64,000 nucleotides of DNA from Halomonas sp. A40-4 (lineage in GTDB: Bacteria > Pseudomonadota > Gammaproteobacteria > Pseudomonadales > Halomonadaceae), in assembly GCF_015767635.1 (NCBI RefSeq), contig NZ_CP065230.1, forward strand, positions 62,001-126,000. Reading direction: 5' to 3'. Each line of letters starts with the position of its first letter. Positions within the stretch are counted from its first letter, which is position 1. The notes below the pieces were generated by a model that was not told the DNA's origin, made no database searches, and worked only from the letters and a program-made list of their open reading frames with translations. A program made the translations under genes and the position numbers. Below are positions 36,613-46,400 of this stretch, piece by piece.

Positions 36613-37908
36613 GTGGGGCAGGTGATACGGCAAGTAATGAATAACATGACCGTCCGGCTGAGTTGGGGACTGGTGCTGGTGACGCTGTCGACGATGGTGC
36701 TGGTGGCGTGTGGTATCGGCCTTTATGCTCTCCATCATGGGGCAGATATCGTGCAAAACAGTAGCGATCTAGCCGCCCAGCAGCAGGCGTTTACAGCGTT
36801 CGCCGAGCAAATACGCTGGAGTCTCCTAGCCGTGGTGCTGGTGACGCTCACCACGGTAGTGGCAGTGGTTTGGGGGGTGGCAGCAAATGTGCTGCGTCCT
36901 TTGGACAATCTGGTGGGTTACTTCGAACGCATGGCAAAAGGCGACTTAAACCAGCAGATTACCGCGCCTGGTAATAACGAAATTGGTCGTCTTTACGTTG
37001 CGATGGCCCATATGCAAGCGTCGCTGTCGCAAACGGTGGGTGTCGTCCGTACCAGTGGTGCGTCAATTTTTGAGCGCTCGCAACAGATCGCCAGTGGCAA
37101 CAACGATCTTTCATCACGCACTGAGCAACAGGCGTCCTCATTGGAGGAAACTGCTTCCAGCATGGAGCAGCTTGCCTCAACCGTTGGCCATAATGCGGAT
37201 AACGCCCGCCAGGCAAGTCAACTGGCGGAAAATGCCACCCTGACGGCACGGCGCAGCGGCGAAGAAGTTGGCGAGATCGTCGATACCATGCAGGACATCA
37301 GCGCCAGCTCGCACCAGGTCGCCGATATCATTACCCTTATTGATAATATCGCCTTCCAGACGAATATTCTGGCGCTAAACGCGTCCGTAGAAGCGGCGCG
37401 GGCTGGCGAGCATGGTAGAGGGTTTGCGGTGGTTGCACAGGAAGTTCGCAGTCTCGCCAGCCGAAGCGCCAGTGCGGCTAAGGATATTCGAACCCTGATC
37501 GACACCTCGTTGAGCAAAGTCGATGTTGGTACTGAGCGGGTCAATCAGGCCGGTAAGACAATGCAGGACCTGGTGGCCGCCGTGCAGCGGGTCAGCGACA
37601 TCATGGACGAAATTGCGGCTGCTTCCGAAGAGCAGAGCAATGGTATCGGTCAGGTTAACCAGGCCGTGGCGCAAATGGATCAAGTGGTTCAGCAAAATGC
37701 CGAGTTGGTGCAACAAGCCGCCTTCAGTGCGAACGAGTTGGAAGACGAAGCCGGGCGACTGCGCGAAGCCGTTGAACGTTTTCGTGTTGCCGAGTCGCAG
37801 ACGGCTTCCGCAAGCAAGCCACGCGCAGCCACTTCGCTGCCCGCTCAGTCCCCCCGTCCTGCCGCGCCAGCGTCAGCAGCAACAGCGGATGAATGGGAAG
37901 CGTTTTAA
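36613..37908 (+). CDS. Methyl-accepting chemotaxis protein without a large sensor domain
   Basis: This 431-aa receptor has two membrane helices (about residues 15-39 and 68-93) separated by only about 28 residues, so there is no room for a normal periplasmic ligand-binding domain. A HAMP region (about 94-145) and a full signalling domain follow, including the hairpin tip [20 protein letters not shown] and [20 protein letters not shown]. The C-terminal DEWEAF resembles the xWxxF tether for CheR and CheB. I start it at the GTG at 36613, which has GGAG 8 bases upstream. It may sense a membrane or energy-related signal. Confidence 0.9.
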   Translation: MGQVIRQVMNNMTVRLSWGLVLVTLSTMVLVACGIGLYALHHGADIVQNSSDLAAQQQAFTAFAEQIRWSLLAVVLVTLTTVVAVVWGVAANVLRPLDNLVGYFERMAKGDLNQQITAPGNNEIGRLYVAMAHMQASLSQTVGVVRTSGASIFERSQQIASGNNDLSSRTEQQASSLEETASSMEQLASTVGHNADNARQASQLAENATLTARRSGEEVGEIVDTMQDISASSHQVADIITLIDNIAFQTNILALNASVEAARAGEHGRGFAVVAQEVRSLASRSASAAKDIRTLIDTSLSKVDVGTERVNQAGKTMQDLVAAVQRVSDIMDEIAAASEEQSNGIGQVNQAVAQMDQVVQQNAELVQQAAFSANELEDEAGRLREAVERFRVAESQTASASKPRAATSLPAQSPRPAAPASAATADEWEAF

Positions 37909-37990
37909 ACACTAAAGACGTACTGCAAACGCGCTCAAGTCAGCGGGTTTCAAGCTGATAGTATAAAAGCTGGAGTCAATAGCACTTCGA

Positions 37991-38028
37991 CCAGAGGCAT
38001 GCCGCTCTATCAGGCGGTGTGCCTCTGG
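37991..38028 (+). repeat. Long hairpin between the first receptor gene and cheR
   Basis: A 15-bp stem (CCAGAGGCATGCCGC with GCGGTGTGCCTCTGG, two G-T pairs) closes an 8-base loop in the 206-base gap upstream of cheR. No T-run follows, so it is more likely an RNA stability or processing element than a standard terminator. Confidence 0.6.
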
Positions 38029-38114
38029 TGCCAGCAGTCGGTTGTGTTTCAGACTCACCGTGTCGTGCAACCCCCGTTGGCTGACAAGTAGGCGGGTCAA
38101 GGCTTTGTAGAGGA

Positions 38115-38996
38115 GTGGCGCATATTTTGACCGAGCAACGTGAACGAGTCGACATCGGCCAATGGGCATCCGGCAGCCAGATCGAGCGCGACCTGGAACT
38201 GACGGATGCCGATTTTACCCGTGTACGTGAGTTGATTTATCAGCGCGCAGGCATTGTGCTGGCCGAGCACAAGCGCGAAATGGTCTATAGCCGTTTAGCG
38301 AAACGGTTACGTCACCACGGGATGACTCGGTTTGGCGACTACCTCGCGCGCCTTGAGCGTCAGCCGGATGCTAAAGAGTGGGAAGCGTTTACCAATGCGC
38401 TAACCACCAACCTCACGGCCTTTTTCCGTGAGGCCCACCACTTTCCGCTGCTGGCTGAGCATATAAAGGACAAGCAGGGGCCTGTATCGGTGTGGTGTTC
38501 GGCTGCGTCCACCGGTGAAGAGCCTTACTCGATTGCCATGACGCTGCTCGAAACGCTGGGCGGACGAGCTTCCCAGTCCAGCGTCATCGCGACGGATATT
38601 GACACTGACGCCCTGAACAAAGCGCGTAAGGGCGTCTATCCCCAGGAACAGGTGCGCAAGCTTGAAGAGGCGCGGGTAAAGCGTTTCTTCCAGAAGGGCA
38701 CCGGCAACCATCTCGGGTTGGCCCGCGTGCGACCTGAAGTATCTTCGCTGGTCGAGTTTATGCCCATGAACCTGCTGGCGCCCCAGTGGCCTGTCAAAGG
38801 CCCTTTTGACGTGATCTTTTGCCGGAATATCATGATTTATTTTGATAAAGACACCCAGGCAAAAATTCTTAAACGTTTCGCGCCCCTGCTCAAGCCCGAC
38901 GGCCTTCTGTTTGCCGGTCACTCGGAGAATTTTTCCTACATCAGCGATGCTTTCAAGCTACGTGGGCAAACAGTTTATACCCTGGCAAACAAATAA
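38115..38996 (+). CDS. cheR: Chemotaxis methyltransferase CheR
   Basis: CheR methylates glutamates on receptors using S-adenosylmethionine. The 293-aa protein has the N-terminal helical domain (about 30-95), the methyltransferase domain with SVWCSAASTGEEPYSIAMTL (SAM-binding), and DVIFCRNIMIYFDK with a C-terminal LLFAGHSENFSYISDAF. The start is uncertain: GTG at 38115 has almost no spacing to AGGA, while TTG at 38127 is about 11 bases from AGGAG. The pentapeptide-like ends of both receptors nearby fit its tethering. Confidence 0.95.
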   Translation: MAHILTEQRERVDIGQWASGSQIERDLELTDADFTRVRELIYQRAGIVLAEHKREMVYSRLAKRLRHHGMTRFGDYLARLERQPDAKEWEAFTNALTTNLTAFFREAHHFPLLAEHIKDKQGPVSVWCSAASTGEEPYSIAMTLLETLGGRASQSSVIATDIDTDALNKARKGVYPQEQVRKLEEARVKRFFQKGTGNHLGLARVRPEVSSLVEFMPMNLLAPQWPVKGPFDVIFCRNIMIYFDKDTQAKILKRFAPLLKPDGLLFAGHSENFSYISDAFKLRGQTVYTLANK

Positions 38997-39049
38997 AACG
39001 CCAACGTGCCTTAGTGCGGCAAACGGCTTGACGGATAAGGAGGCGTGCT

Positions 39050-40111
39050 TTGAGTGCAGCCAAAATAAAAGTGTTATGTGTTGACGACTCGGCGCTGATT
39101 CGCGACCTGTTGACGGAAATTATCAATACCCAACCCGATATGGAAGTCGTGGCGGTAGCGCCTGATCCGATTGCCGCCCGCGACCTTATCAAGCAGCATA
39201 ATCCGGATGTCCTGACGCTTGATGTTGAAATGCCGCGCATGGACGGGCTGGACTTTCTCGAGCGCCTGATGCGTCTGCGTCCGATGCCGGTATTGATGGT
39301 ATCGTCACTGACCCAAAGCGGTTCGGAAATCACCCTACGGGCGTTGGAGCTTGGGGCGCTGGACTTTGTTGCCAAGCCCAGTTTGGGTATTCGCAGCGGG
39401 ATGATGGATTACGCCAACGAGATTGCCGAAAAACTGCGTGCGGCGGCGCGTTCTCGCCCTCGCCAGGCGCGGCATAAAAATACCCCGCCGCCTGCCCAAC
39501 TCAAAGCGCCCATGGTATCGAGTGAGAAGCTGATTATTATCGGCGCTTCCACTGGCGGTACCGAAGCAATCAGGGCAGTGCTCGAACCGCTACCCGCCAA
39601 CGCGCCGGCGATTTTAATTACCCAGCACATGCCGGGTGGGTTTACGCGTTCGTTTGCGGAGCGGCTGGACCGGCTATGTCGCATTACCGTCAAGGAAGCC
39701 ACCGACGGCGAGCGTGTGCTGCCCGGCCACGCCTATATTGCCCCCGGAGACCAGCACCTCAAACTGGCGCGCAGCGGTGCCAACTACGTCGCCCGGCTTG
39801 ACGACGGACCACCGGTCAATCGCCACCGCCCCTCGGTGGATGTGCTATTTCACTCTGCCGCCGACCAGGCCGGCAAAAACGCCATTGGCGTGATTCTTAC
39901 CGGCATGGGCAAAGATGGAGCCGCCGGGCTGCTGGAAATGCGTCAGGCTGGATCAGCCACCATTGCTCAGAACGAGGAAAGCTGTGTTGTCTATGGTATG
40001 CCCCGAGAAGCAGTTGCCATGGGCGCGGCCGCTGATGTCACGGCGCTGGATGAGATTCCAGAGAAATTAATGTCGCTGATTGCCGCGTCGGGGCGGGCAC
40101 AGCGGGTATAA
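39050..40111 (+). CDS. cheB: Chemotaxis methylesterase CheB
   Basis: CheB removes receptor methyl groups and deamidates glutamines when phosphorylated by CheA. The 353-aa product has a receiver domain with Asp58 as phosphorylation site ([19 protein letters not shown]) and a C-terminal methylesterase domain with the catalytic Ser in [13 protein letters not shown], His in [16 protein letters not shown] and Asp in [14 protein letters not shown]. The start is TTG at 39050, supported by AAGGAGG 6 bases upstream. Confidence 0.96.
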   Translation: MSAAKIKVLCVDDSALIRDLLTEIINTQPDMEVVAVAPDPIAARDLIKQHNPDVLTLDVEMPRMDGLDFLERLMRLRPMPVLMVSSLTQSGSEITLRALELGALDFVAKPSLGIRSGMMDYANEIAEKLRAAARSRPRQARHKNTPPPAQLKAPMVSSEKLIIIGASTGGTEAIRAVLEPLPANAPAILITQHMPGGFTRSFAERLDRLCRITVKEATDGERVLPGHAYIAPGDQHLKLARSGANYVARLDDGPPVNRHRPSVDVLFHSAADQAGKNAIGVILTGMGKDGAAGLLEMRQAGSATIAQNEESCVVYGMPREAVAMGAAADVTALDEIPEKLMSLIAASGRAQRV

Positions 40112-40149
40112 CGACAAGAATGAGTCATCCTTGGCTGTAAGGGAACCCA

Positions 40150-41856
40150 ATGAACCGAGCATTACGCAATTTAAGTGTTAACGTCGCGGTGATCGTGGCG
40201 CTGTTGTTATTCTTGCTGGCCATTGTCAGCAATGTGTTAATGAGTCGACTTGCCGAACAGGCTATGGACGATACATTAACCACGCTTGAGCGGATAAATG
40301 TGGAGCAACTGAATGAACTAAACCGCGCCGATGCGCTGTGGAGCGGCGCCTTGGTTGAACTGGAGGTGGCCTCCAACCAATTTCTGCTGGGACGCAACCG
40401 CGAAGCGACGGCTCGCCTGGAAGCCGCCGAGGACCAACTGAGTCGGGCTGAAGCACGTTTTAACAACTTTGCTTCCGTACCGCGTACAGACGTCGGAGAT
40501 GCGCTGGGTAGCGAGATCGAAACGGTTTTTGAAGCGGTGTTTGATCTGACGTACCAGCAGATAGAAGCGCTGGACCAGATGGATACAACCGGCTTCAATG
40601 CGATTCGTGATGAGTTGGCCCCAACAGCAGAGCGTCAGGAAGAATTGTTGACTGAATTCGTGCGCTATGCTGGCGAGCGAGGCGATGCCCTCCAGCGGGA
40701 GCTGGACGACATTAACCAGTTCTACAGTTTTATTGAGTGGATCATCTTTGCTGTAACGCTTCTTCTGTTGTTCTTGATTTATGCAGGCTTGCGCAGCGTG
40801 GTGATTCGGCCTCTCAAAGAAGCTGTGCAGATGCTCGATACCATTGCCGATGCAGATCTCACCACAGCGATCCCCAGCGGCGGCAAAAACGAAATTGGCC
40901 AGCTTTATACCGCGATGCAGCGGATGCAGGGCAGCCTCAACGATATCGTCGCGCGGGTGCGTGATGGCAGCCGTGAAATTCACCACGGTACTCGCGAAAT
41001 TGCCAGCGGCAATGCCGACCTTTCATCGCGTACCGAGCAGCAGGCGGCCTCTATCGAAGAGACTGCCTCCAGCATGGAAGAGATGACGGCGACGGTGAAG
41101 CAGAATGCCGACAATGCACGCCAGGCAAGCACGCTGGCAGCGGATGCATCGTCCACGGCTGAGCGTGGCGGCGACGTGGTGCAGCAGGTGGTGACCACCA
41201 TGCACGGTATTTCCAGCAGTTCGCAAAAAGTCTCGGATATTACCAGCGTGATCGACTCGATCGCCTTTCAAACCAATATCCTGGCCCTCAATGCGTCGGT
41301 TGAAGCAGCCCGTGCCGGTGAGCAAGGCCGAGGCTTTGCTGTCGTGGCCGGGGAAGTGCGCAACCTCGCCAGCCGAAGTGCCGATGCCGCCAAGGAGATC
41401 AAAGCGCTGATTGATGACTCGGTGACTCAGATCCAGCAAGGCTCTACCCTCGTTGAACAGGCGGGCACAACCATGTCCGACGTGGTGACGTCTGTACGCC
41501 GTGTCACCGACATCATGGACGAAATCTCAGCTGCGTCCCAGGAGCAGAGCGACGGCATCGAACAAGTCAGTCAAGCGGTCGGCCAGATGGACCAGGTGAC
41601 CCAGCAGAATGCCTCCTTGGTGCAACAGGCCACCGCCGCCGCGTCGTCATTGGAAGAGCAGGCCAACCGCCTTGAAGAAGCGGTGGCGGTATTTAAACTG
41701 GTGGGCATGCAGGTGGCTCATCAGCAGCCGTCACGCCAGGCAAGTGCAGGCTCAGTGCCTAAAGCGGTGGCCGCGCCAGCCGCCAAAACACCATCGACTC
41801 CGCCTAGCCGTTCAGTGCCATCAACCAGCGGACACGACGACTGGGAAGAATTTTAA
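40150..41856 (+). CDS. Methyl-accepting chemotaxis protein with periplasmic four-helix sensor
   Basis: This 568-aa receptor has a first membrane helix (about residues 13-34), a helical periplasmic domain of about 155 residues resembling the 4HB_MCP type, a second membrane helix (about 192-215), HAMP and the conserved signalling domain ([40 protein letters not shown]). It ends in DDWEEF, an xWxxF tether for CheR/CheB like that of the other receptor here. The ligand cannot be told. It lies between cheB and cheY. Confidence 0.94.
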   Translation: MNRALRNLSVNVAVIVALLLFLLAIVSNVLMSRLAEQAMDDTLTTLERINVEQLNELNRADALWSGALVELEVASNQFLLGRNREATARLEAAEDQLSRAEARFNNFASVPRTDVGDALGSEIETVFEAVFDLTYQQIEALDQMDTTGFNAIRDELAPTAERQEELLTEFVRYAGERGDALQRELDDINQFYSFIEWIIFAVTLLLLFLIYAGLRSVVIRPLKEAVQMLDTIADADLTTAIPSGGKNEIGQLYTAMQRMQGSLNDIVARVRDGSREIHHGTREIASGNADLSSRTEQQAASIEETASSMEEMTATVKQNADNARQASTLAADASSTAERGGDVVQQVVTTMHGISSSSQKVSDITSVIDSIAFQTNILALNASVEAARAGEQGRGFAVVAGEVRNLASRSADAAKEIKALIDDSVTQIQQGSTLVEQAGTTMSDVVTSVRRVTDIMDEISAASQEQSDGIEQVSQAVGQMDQVTQQNASLVQQATAAASSLEEQANRLEEAVAVFKLVGMQVAHQQPSRQASAGSVPKAVAAPAAKTPSTPPSRSVPSTSGHDDWEEF

Positions 41857-41883
41857 CCAGCCCCAACTGATAGAGGATGACCC

Positions 41884-42273
41884 ATGGCAGATAAGAACAT
41901 GAGCTTTTTGGTGGTGGATGACTTCCCCACGATGCGCCGTATTGTACGCAGCTTGTTGAAAGAACTCGGTTTTACCAACGTAGAAGAGGCAGAGGATGGG
42001 CAGGATGCCTTGAACAAGCTACGTGCAGGCAATTTTGAGTTTGTGGTCTCTGATTGGAACATGCCCAATCTGGATGGCCTGGAGATGCTCAAGGAAATCC
42101 GTCAGGATGACGCCCTCAAAGAGTTGCCGGTGTTAATGGTGACGGCGGAAGCCAAGAAAGAAAACATCATTGCGGCGGCTCAGGCGGGCGCCAACGGCTA
42201 TGTTGTGAAGCCGTTTACAGCCGCGACGCTGGAAGAAAAGCTCAATAAGATCTTTGACAAATTGGGTAAGTAA
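41884..42273 (+). CDS. cheY: Chemotaxis response regulator CheY
   Basis: CheY-P binds FliM and changes rotation. The 129-aa single receiver domain is close to the E. coli protein: acidic pocket Asp12 and Asp13 (VVDDF), phosphorylation site Asp57 ([16 protein letters not shown]), Thr87 in VTAEAKKEN and Lys109 in VVKPF. It is followed by its phosphatase cheZ. Confidence 0.98.
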   Translation: MADKNMSFLVVDDFPTMRRIVRSLLKELGFTNVEEAEDGQDALNKLRAGNFEFVVSDWNMPNLDGLEMLKEIRQDDALKELPVLMVTAEAKKENIIAAAQAGANGYVVKPFTAATLEEKLNKIFDKLGK

Positions 42274-42315
42274 CGCGGCAAGGCCTGCGGGCCGGGATTA
42301 CGAGGAGAGAGCACC

Positions 42316-43011
42316 ATGAGCCAGAATGAGCAGTCCGGTTCTACCCAACTGTCCGAAGAGGCCGCCGAAGATCTTATTCATCGCGTTGGCAAACTGACCC
42401 GCATGTTGAGGGAAAACATGCGTGAGCTGGGGCTGGATAAGGAAATCGAGCGAGCGGCTGAAGCGATACCCGATGCACGCGACCGTTTGCATTACGTCGC
42501 CACCATGACCGAGCAGGCGGCAGATCGCTCGCTGAATGCGATTGACCGGGCCCAACCGCTTCAGGATCAGCTTAGCGATCAGGCTGAGGCGTTGGATAAG
42601 CGTTGGTCAGAGTGGTTTGAAGCGCCAAAGGAGTTGGACGAAGCCAAAGCGCTGGTCAAAGATACGCGTGGCTATCTGGGGAGCGTGCCGGATATGGCGG
42701 CGGCGACCAATAAAGAGTTGATGGAAATCATGATGGCACAGGATTTCCAGGACCTTACCGGTCAGGTCATCAAGAAGATGATGGACGTCATTCGCGAGAT
42801 TGAACATCAGCTGGTTCAGGTGCTCATTGACAACGTTCCGGAGGCCCAGGCACGAGAAACGATGCAACGCAAGGCCGAAGATCAGTGGAAAAACGAGAAT
42901 GCACGGCGTAACGAAGAGCTTTTGAATGGGCCTCAAGTGAAGGACAATGCACCTGATATCGTGACCGGGCAAGATCAGGTCGACGATCTATTGGACGAAT
43001 TGGGCTTCTAG
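42316..43011 (+). CDS. cheZ: CheY phosphatase CheZ
   Basis: CheZ dephosphorylates CheY-P. The 231-aa product is a long helical hairpin with the active-site segment MMAQDFQDLTGQVIKKMMDV, which carries the catalytic Asp and Gln, and the C-terminal CheY-binding peptide DQVDDLLDELGF. GAGGAGAG precedes the ATG. A terminator follows at 43055. Confidence 0.97.
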   Translation: MSQNEQSGSTQLSEEAAEDLIHRVGKLTRMLRENMRELGLDKEIERAAEAIPDARDRLHYVATMTEQAADRSLNAIDRAQPLQDQLSDQAEALDKRWSEWFEAPKELDEAKALVKDTRGYLGSVPDMAAATNKELMEIMMAQDFQDLTGQVIKKMMDVIREIEHQLVQVLIDNVPEAQARETMQRKAEDQWKNENARRNEELLNGPQVKDNAPDIVTGQDQVDDLLDELGF

Positions 43012-43054
43012 CGCACGGTTTGAACCCTTGCTCGGGTTACACGACGTTTCGCTC

Positions 43055-43077
43055 AGCCGTCCTTAGGGGCGGCTTTT
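43055..43077 (+). terminator. Terminator after cheZ
   Basis: AGCCGTCC (43055-43062) pairs with GGGCGGCT around 43067-43074, giving an 8-bp stem with a small loop, followed by TTTT. It separates the che genes from flhB, so flhB probably has a separate promoter in the 40 bases before its ATG or is fed by readthrough. Confidence 0.65.
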
Positions 43078-43116
43078 CGTGTTTAGCCGCGATACATTAC
43101 CTGGCCGGATGACCGC

Positions 43117-44283
43117 ATGGCAGAAGACGACAGCGACCAGGAAAAGACCGAAGAGGCCACGCCCCGACGGCTGGAAAAGGCGCGTGAAGAAGGGCAGGTG
43201 CCCCGCTCGCGGGAGCTGACCACCTTTCTGGTGCTCTTGGGCGGGGTGATTGGCCTCTGGACCATGGGACAAATGCTCTACAATCAGCTTGGCATGGTGA
43301 TGGAGCAGGCTTTTCTATTCGAGCGCCGCCACGCCATGGAAAGTATGCCGATGGTGACCCATGCCATCGATCTCGGCAGGCGCACTCTGTTTGCAATGAT
43401 GCCGCTGTTTTTACTGCTGACATTGATCGCGCTGGTGTCACCTGCGCTGCTGGGCGGTTTTTTGATTTCAGGAAAGTCGATGCAGCCGAAACTGTCCAAG
43501 CTGAATCCGCTATCCGGGATGAAGCGCATCTTCGCTACCCAAGCATTGATCGAGCTGGCCAAGGCGATTGCCAAGACACTGCTGGTCGGTAGCGTAGGTG
43601 CGGCATTTTTATACCTTAATATGGGCAAGTTCATGTCACTGATGAACCAGCCTATTCAGCAGGCGTTGGCCAGCGCCTTGACCATGGCGGCCCAGGCAGC
43701 GGGATTGATGATCCTGGCGTTGATCGTGGTGATTTTGATTGATGTGCCCTTCCAGCTGTGGAGTAATGCCAAGAAATTGCGCATGAGCCAGGAAGAAGTC
43801 AAGCGCGAGCACAAGGAATCAGAAGGCGACCCTCAGGTGAAGGCCCGGATTCGCCAGCAGCAGCAGGCCATGGCGCGCGGCCGTATGATGAGCAAGGTGC
43901 CGGAGGCGGACGTCATCATTACCAACCCGACCCACTACGCAGTGGCGCTGTCGTATCAAGAGGGGCAGATGGGGGCGCCACGCCTGGTGGCTAAAGGCAC
44001 TGATGCGGTGGCCGAGCGCATCCGTGAAATTGCCAATGAAGCGGAAGTGCCACGGTTAGAAGCAGCACCGCTGGCGCGGGCGCTGTATCATCACGTCGAT
44101 CTGGACGCCGAAATACCGGCGAATTTATATACGGCCGTGGCCGAGGTCATGGCCTGGGCATATCGCTTGAAAAATGTAGCGCAACAAGGAGGCGAAGTGC
44201 CGCCTACCCCCGATAATCTGCCGGTGCCCCCGGAAATGGAAACCCCCGGGCGTGGCGCCGGTGGCGATGAGGCCCAAACATGA
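43117..44283 (+). CDS. flhB: Flagellar export switch protein FlhB
   Basis: FlhB controls which substrates are exported and switches specificity after autocleavage. The 388-aa product has four membrane segments (about residues 30-215) and a cytoplasmic domain with the cleavage motif NPTH at residues 270-273. The C-terminal domain (to about 355) is paralogous to the stand-alone protein at 30668-30958. A Pro-rich tail ends it. It overlaps flhA by 4 bases. Confidence 0.97.
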   Translation: MAEDDSDQEKTEEATPRRLEKAREEGQVPRSRELTTFLVLLGGVIGLWTMGQMLYNQLGMVMEQAFLFERRHAMESMPMVTHAIDLGRRTLFAMMPLFLLLTLIALVSPALLGGFLISGKSMQPKLSKLNPLSGMKRIFATQALIELAKAIAKTLLVGSVGAAFLYLNMGKFMSLMNQPIQQALASALTMAAQAAGLMILALIVVILIDVPFQLWSNAKKLRMSQEEVKREHKESEGDPQVKARIRQQQQAMARGRMMSKVPEADVIITNPTHYAVALSYQEGQMGAPRLVAKGTDAVAERIREIANEAEVPRLEAAPLARALYHHVDLDAEIPANLYTAVAEVMAWAYRLKNVAQQGGEVPPTPDNLPVPPEMETPGRGAGGDEAQT

Positions 44284-46361
44284 AAGGCTTTACCCAACTA
44301 ATGAGTCGGCGTGACTGGGTGAGCGACGTAAAAGTCCAGTTGCTCGCCGGGCCACTGCTGATCCTGATGATTCTGGGCATGATGATCGTGCCCATGCCGC
44401 CGTTTGCGCTGGATTTGCTGTTTACCTTCAATATCGCCATGGCCGTCATGGTGCTGATGGTCAGCATGTTCGCCCAAAAACCCCTCGACTTTGCCGCCTT
44501 CCCCGCCGTGCTGCTGTTTACGACGCTGCTGCGTTTGTCGTTGAACGTGGCGTCAACCCGCGTGGTGCTGATGGAAGGGCACCAGGGCGGTGCCGCTGCC
44601 GGCAAGGTGATCGAGGCTTTTGGGGCGTTTCTGGTCGGTGGTAATTTTGCCGTGGGTTTGGTGGTCTTTCTGATTCTGGTGATCATCAACTTCATGGTTA
44701 TCACCAAAGGTGCAGGGCGTATCGCCGAAGTGGGTGCTCGCTTCACGCTGGACGCCATGCCTGGCAAGCAGATGGCAATCGATGCTGACCTCAATGCAGG
44801 GCTGATTGGCGAGGAAGACGCCAAGAACCGGCGTGCGGAAATCGCCCAGGAAGCCGACTTTTACGGGTCGATGGATGGTGCCAGCAAGTTCGTACGTGGC
44901 GACGCCGTCGCGGGCCTGGTGATCATGGTCGTTAACATCATTGGCGGCCTGATGATTGGCATGCTGCAGCACGATATGAGCTTCGGCGATGCCGGTCGCA
45001 GCTATATGTTGCTGGCCATCGGGGATGGCCTGGTGGCGCAAATTCCCGCCCTGGTTATTTCGACGGCCGCCGGTGTGACGGTATCGCGGGTCAATACCGA
45101 CCAGGATGTTGGTCAGCAGATGATCAGCCAGTTGTTCATCAACCCCCAGGTGATGATCCTGGCAGCGATGGTCATGGGCCTGCTAGGTATTGTGCCGGGC
45201 ATGCCCAACATGGTTTTCCTGCTGTTTACCCTGCTGCTTGCCGGGCTGGCCTGGTTCATCATGCGCCGCCAGGAGCAGGCGCTGGTCAAGGAGGAAATCT
45301 CCGCCGCACCACCGCCGACCCAGGAGGCGCCTGAGGCCAGCTGGGAAGATGTCCAACTGGTCGATACGCTCGGCCTGGAAGTCGGTCATCGTCTGATTCC
45401 ACTAGTCGATTCACGACAAAAAGGCGAGTTGTTGGCGCGGATTAAAAGCGTTCGTAAAAAGTTTGCCCAGGAGGTCGGCTTTCTGCCGCCGGTAGTGCAT
45501 ATACGCGACAACCTGGAGCTGTCGCCAAACGCTTATGTGCTGTCAATGAAAGGCGCCGAAATTGGCCGTGCCGAGGCCTATCCGGGCAAGTGGCTGGCGA
45601 TTAACCCGGGTCAGGTGTCCGGGGAACTGCAAGGCACGCCAACCGAAGATCCTGCCTTTGGCTTGCCCGCGGTGTGGATTGAGTCCAGCCAGCGAGAGCA
45701 TGCCCAGGTCTACGGCTACACGGTCGTCGACGCCAGCACAGTGATCGCGACGCATCTCAATCACCTATTGCACCGCCACTCGCCGGAAATGCTCGGCCGC
45801 CAGGAAGTTCAGAAACTGCTGGACAAGCTGGGCAGCGAGCAGAAGTCGCTGGTGGAAGAAGTCGTACCCAAGGCCATTTCGCTCACGGTGCTGCAGCGTA
45901 TCCTGCAGAACCTGCTGGATGAAGACGTGTCGATTCGCGACATGCGCACCATCCTTGATACCCTGGCTGAGTACGCCAGCCAGCAGCAGGACGCCAACGA
46001 GCTGACGGCTCTGGTTCGTGTGGCCCTGGGCCGGGCGATTACCCAGCAGTGGTTTGCCGGTCAGGATACCTTGAACGTGATGGGGCTGGATGCTCAGCTA
46101 GAGCAGGTGCTGGTGCAGGCGATGAACGGCAACGGGGCGATGGAGCCGGGGCTTGCCGAAACGCTAATGACCCAGGCCCAGCAGGCACTGGAGCGCCACG
46201 AAAGCAGTGGCGAGCCGCCGGTACTGGTGGTTCAGCATTCCCTGCGTGCGGTGTTGTCGCGGTTCTTGCGCCGTCGCTTGCGCCATATGGCCGTCCTGTC
46301 CCAGGCTGAGATACCCGATGACCGCACGCTGCGGGTAACCACTGTGGTAGGGGGCCGCTGA
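44280..46361 (+). CDS. flhA: Flagellar export gate protein FlhA
   Basis: FlhA is the main membrane component of the export engine and docks chaperone-cargo complexes. The 693-aa product has about eight membrane segments (about 20-330) with the highly conserved cytoplasmic loop KGAGRIAEVGARFTLDAMPG and KQMAIDADLNAGLIGEEDAK, and a large C-terminal cytoplasmic domain (about 350-690) that receives FliS, FliT and FlgN with their cargo. Length is normal. It is co-translated with flhB. Confidence 0.97.
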   Translation: MKGFTQLMSRRDWVSDVKVQLLAGPLLILMILGMMIVPMPPFALDLLFTFNIAMAVMVLMVSMFAQKPLDFAAFPAVLLFTTLLRLSLNVASTRVVLMEGHQGGAAAGKVIEAFGAFLVGGNFAVGLVVFLILVIINFMVITKGAGRIAEVGARFTLDAMPGKQMAIDADLNAGLIGEEDAKNRRAEIAQEADFYGSMDGASKFVRGDAVAGLVIMVVNIIGGLMIGMLQHDMSFGDAGRSYMLLAIGDGLVAQIPALVISTAAGVTVSRVNTDQDVGQQMISQLFINPQVMILAAMVMGLLGIVPGMPNMVFLLFTLLLAGLAWFIMRRQEQALVKEEISAAPPPTQEAPEASWEDVQLVDTLGLEVGHRLIPLVDSRQKGELLARIKSVRKKFAQEVGFLPPVVHIRDNLELSPNAYVLSMKGAEIGRAEAYPGKWLAINPGQVSGELQGTPTEDPAFGLPAVWIESSQREHAQVYGYTVVDASTVIATHLNHLLHRHSPEMLGRQEVQKLLDKLGSEQKSLVEEVVPKAISLTVLQRILQNLLDEDVSIRDMRTILDTLAEYASQQQDANELTALVRVALGRAITQQWFAGQDTLNVMGLDAQLEQVLVQAMNGNGAMEPGLAETLMTQAQQALERHESSGEPPVLVVQHSLRAVLSRFLRRRLRHMAVLSQAEIPDDRTLRVTTVVGGR

Positions 46362-46400
46362 TGCCAGCGTCACTATTTGACTCACGGCCAGGGGTAATAC

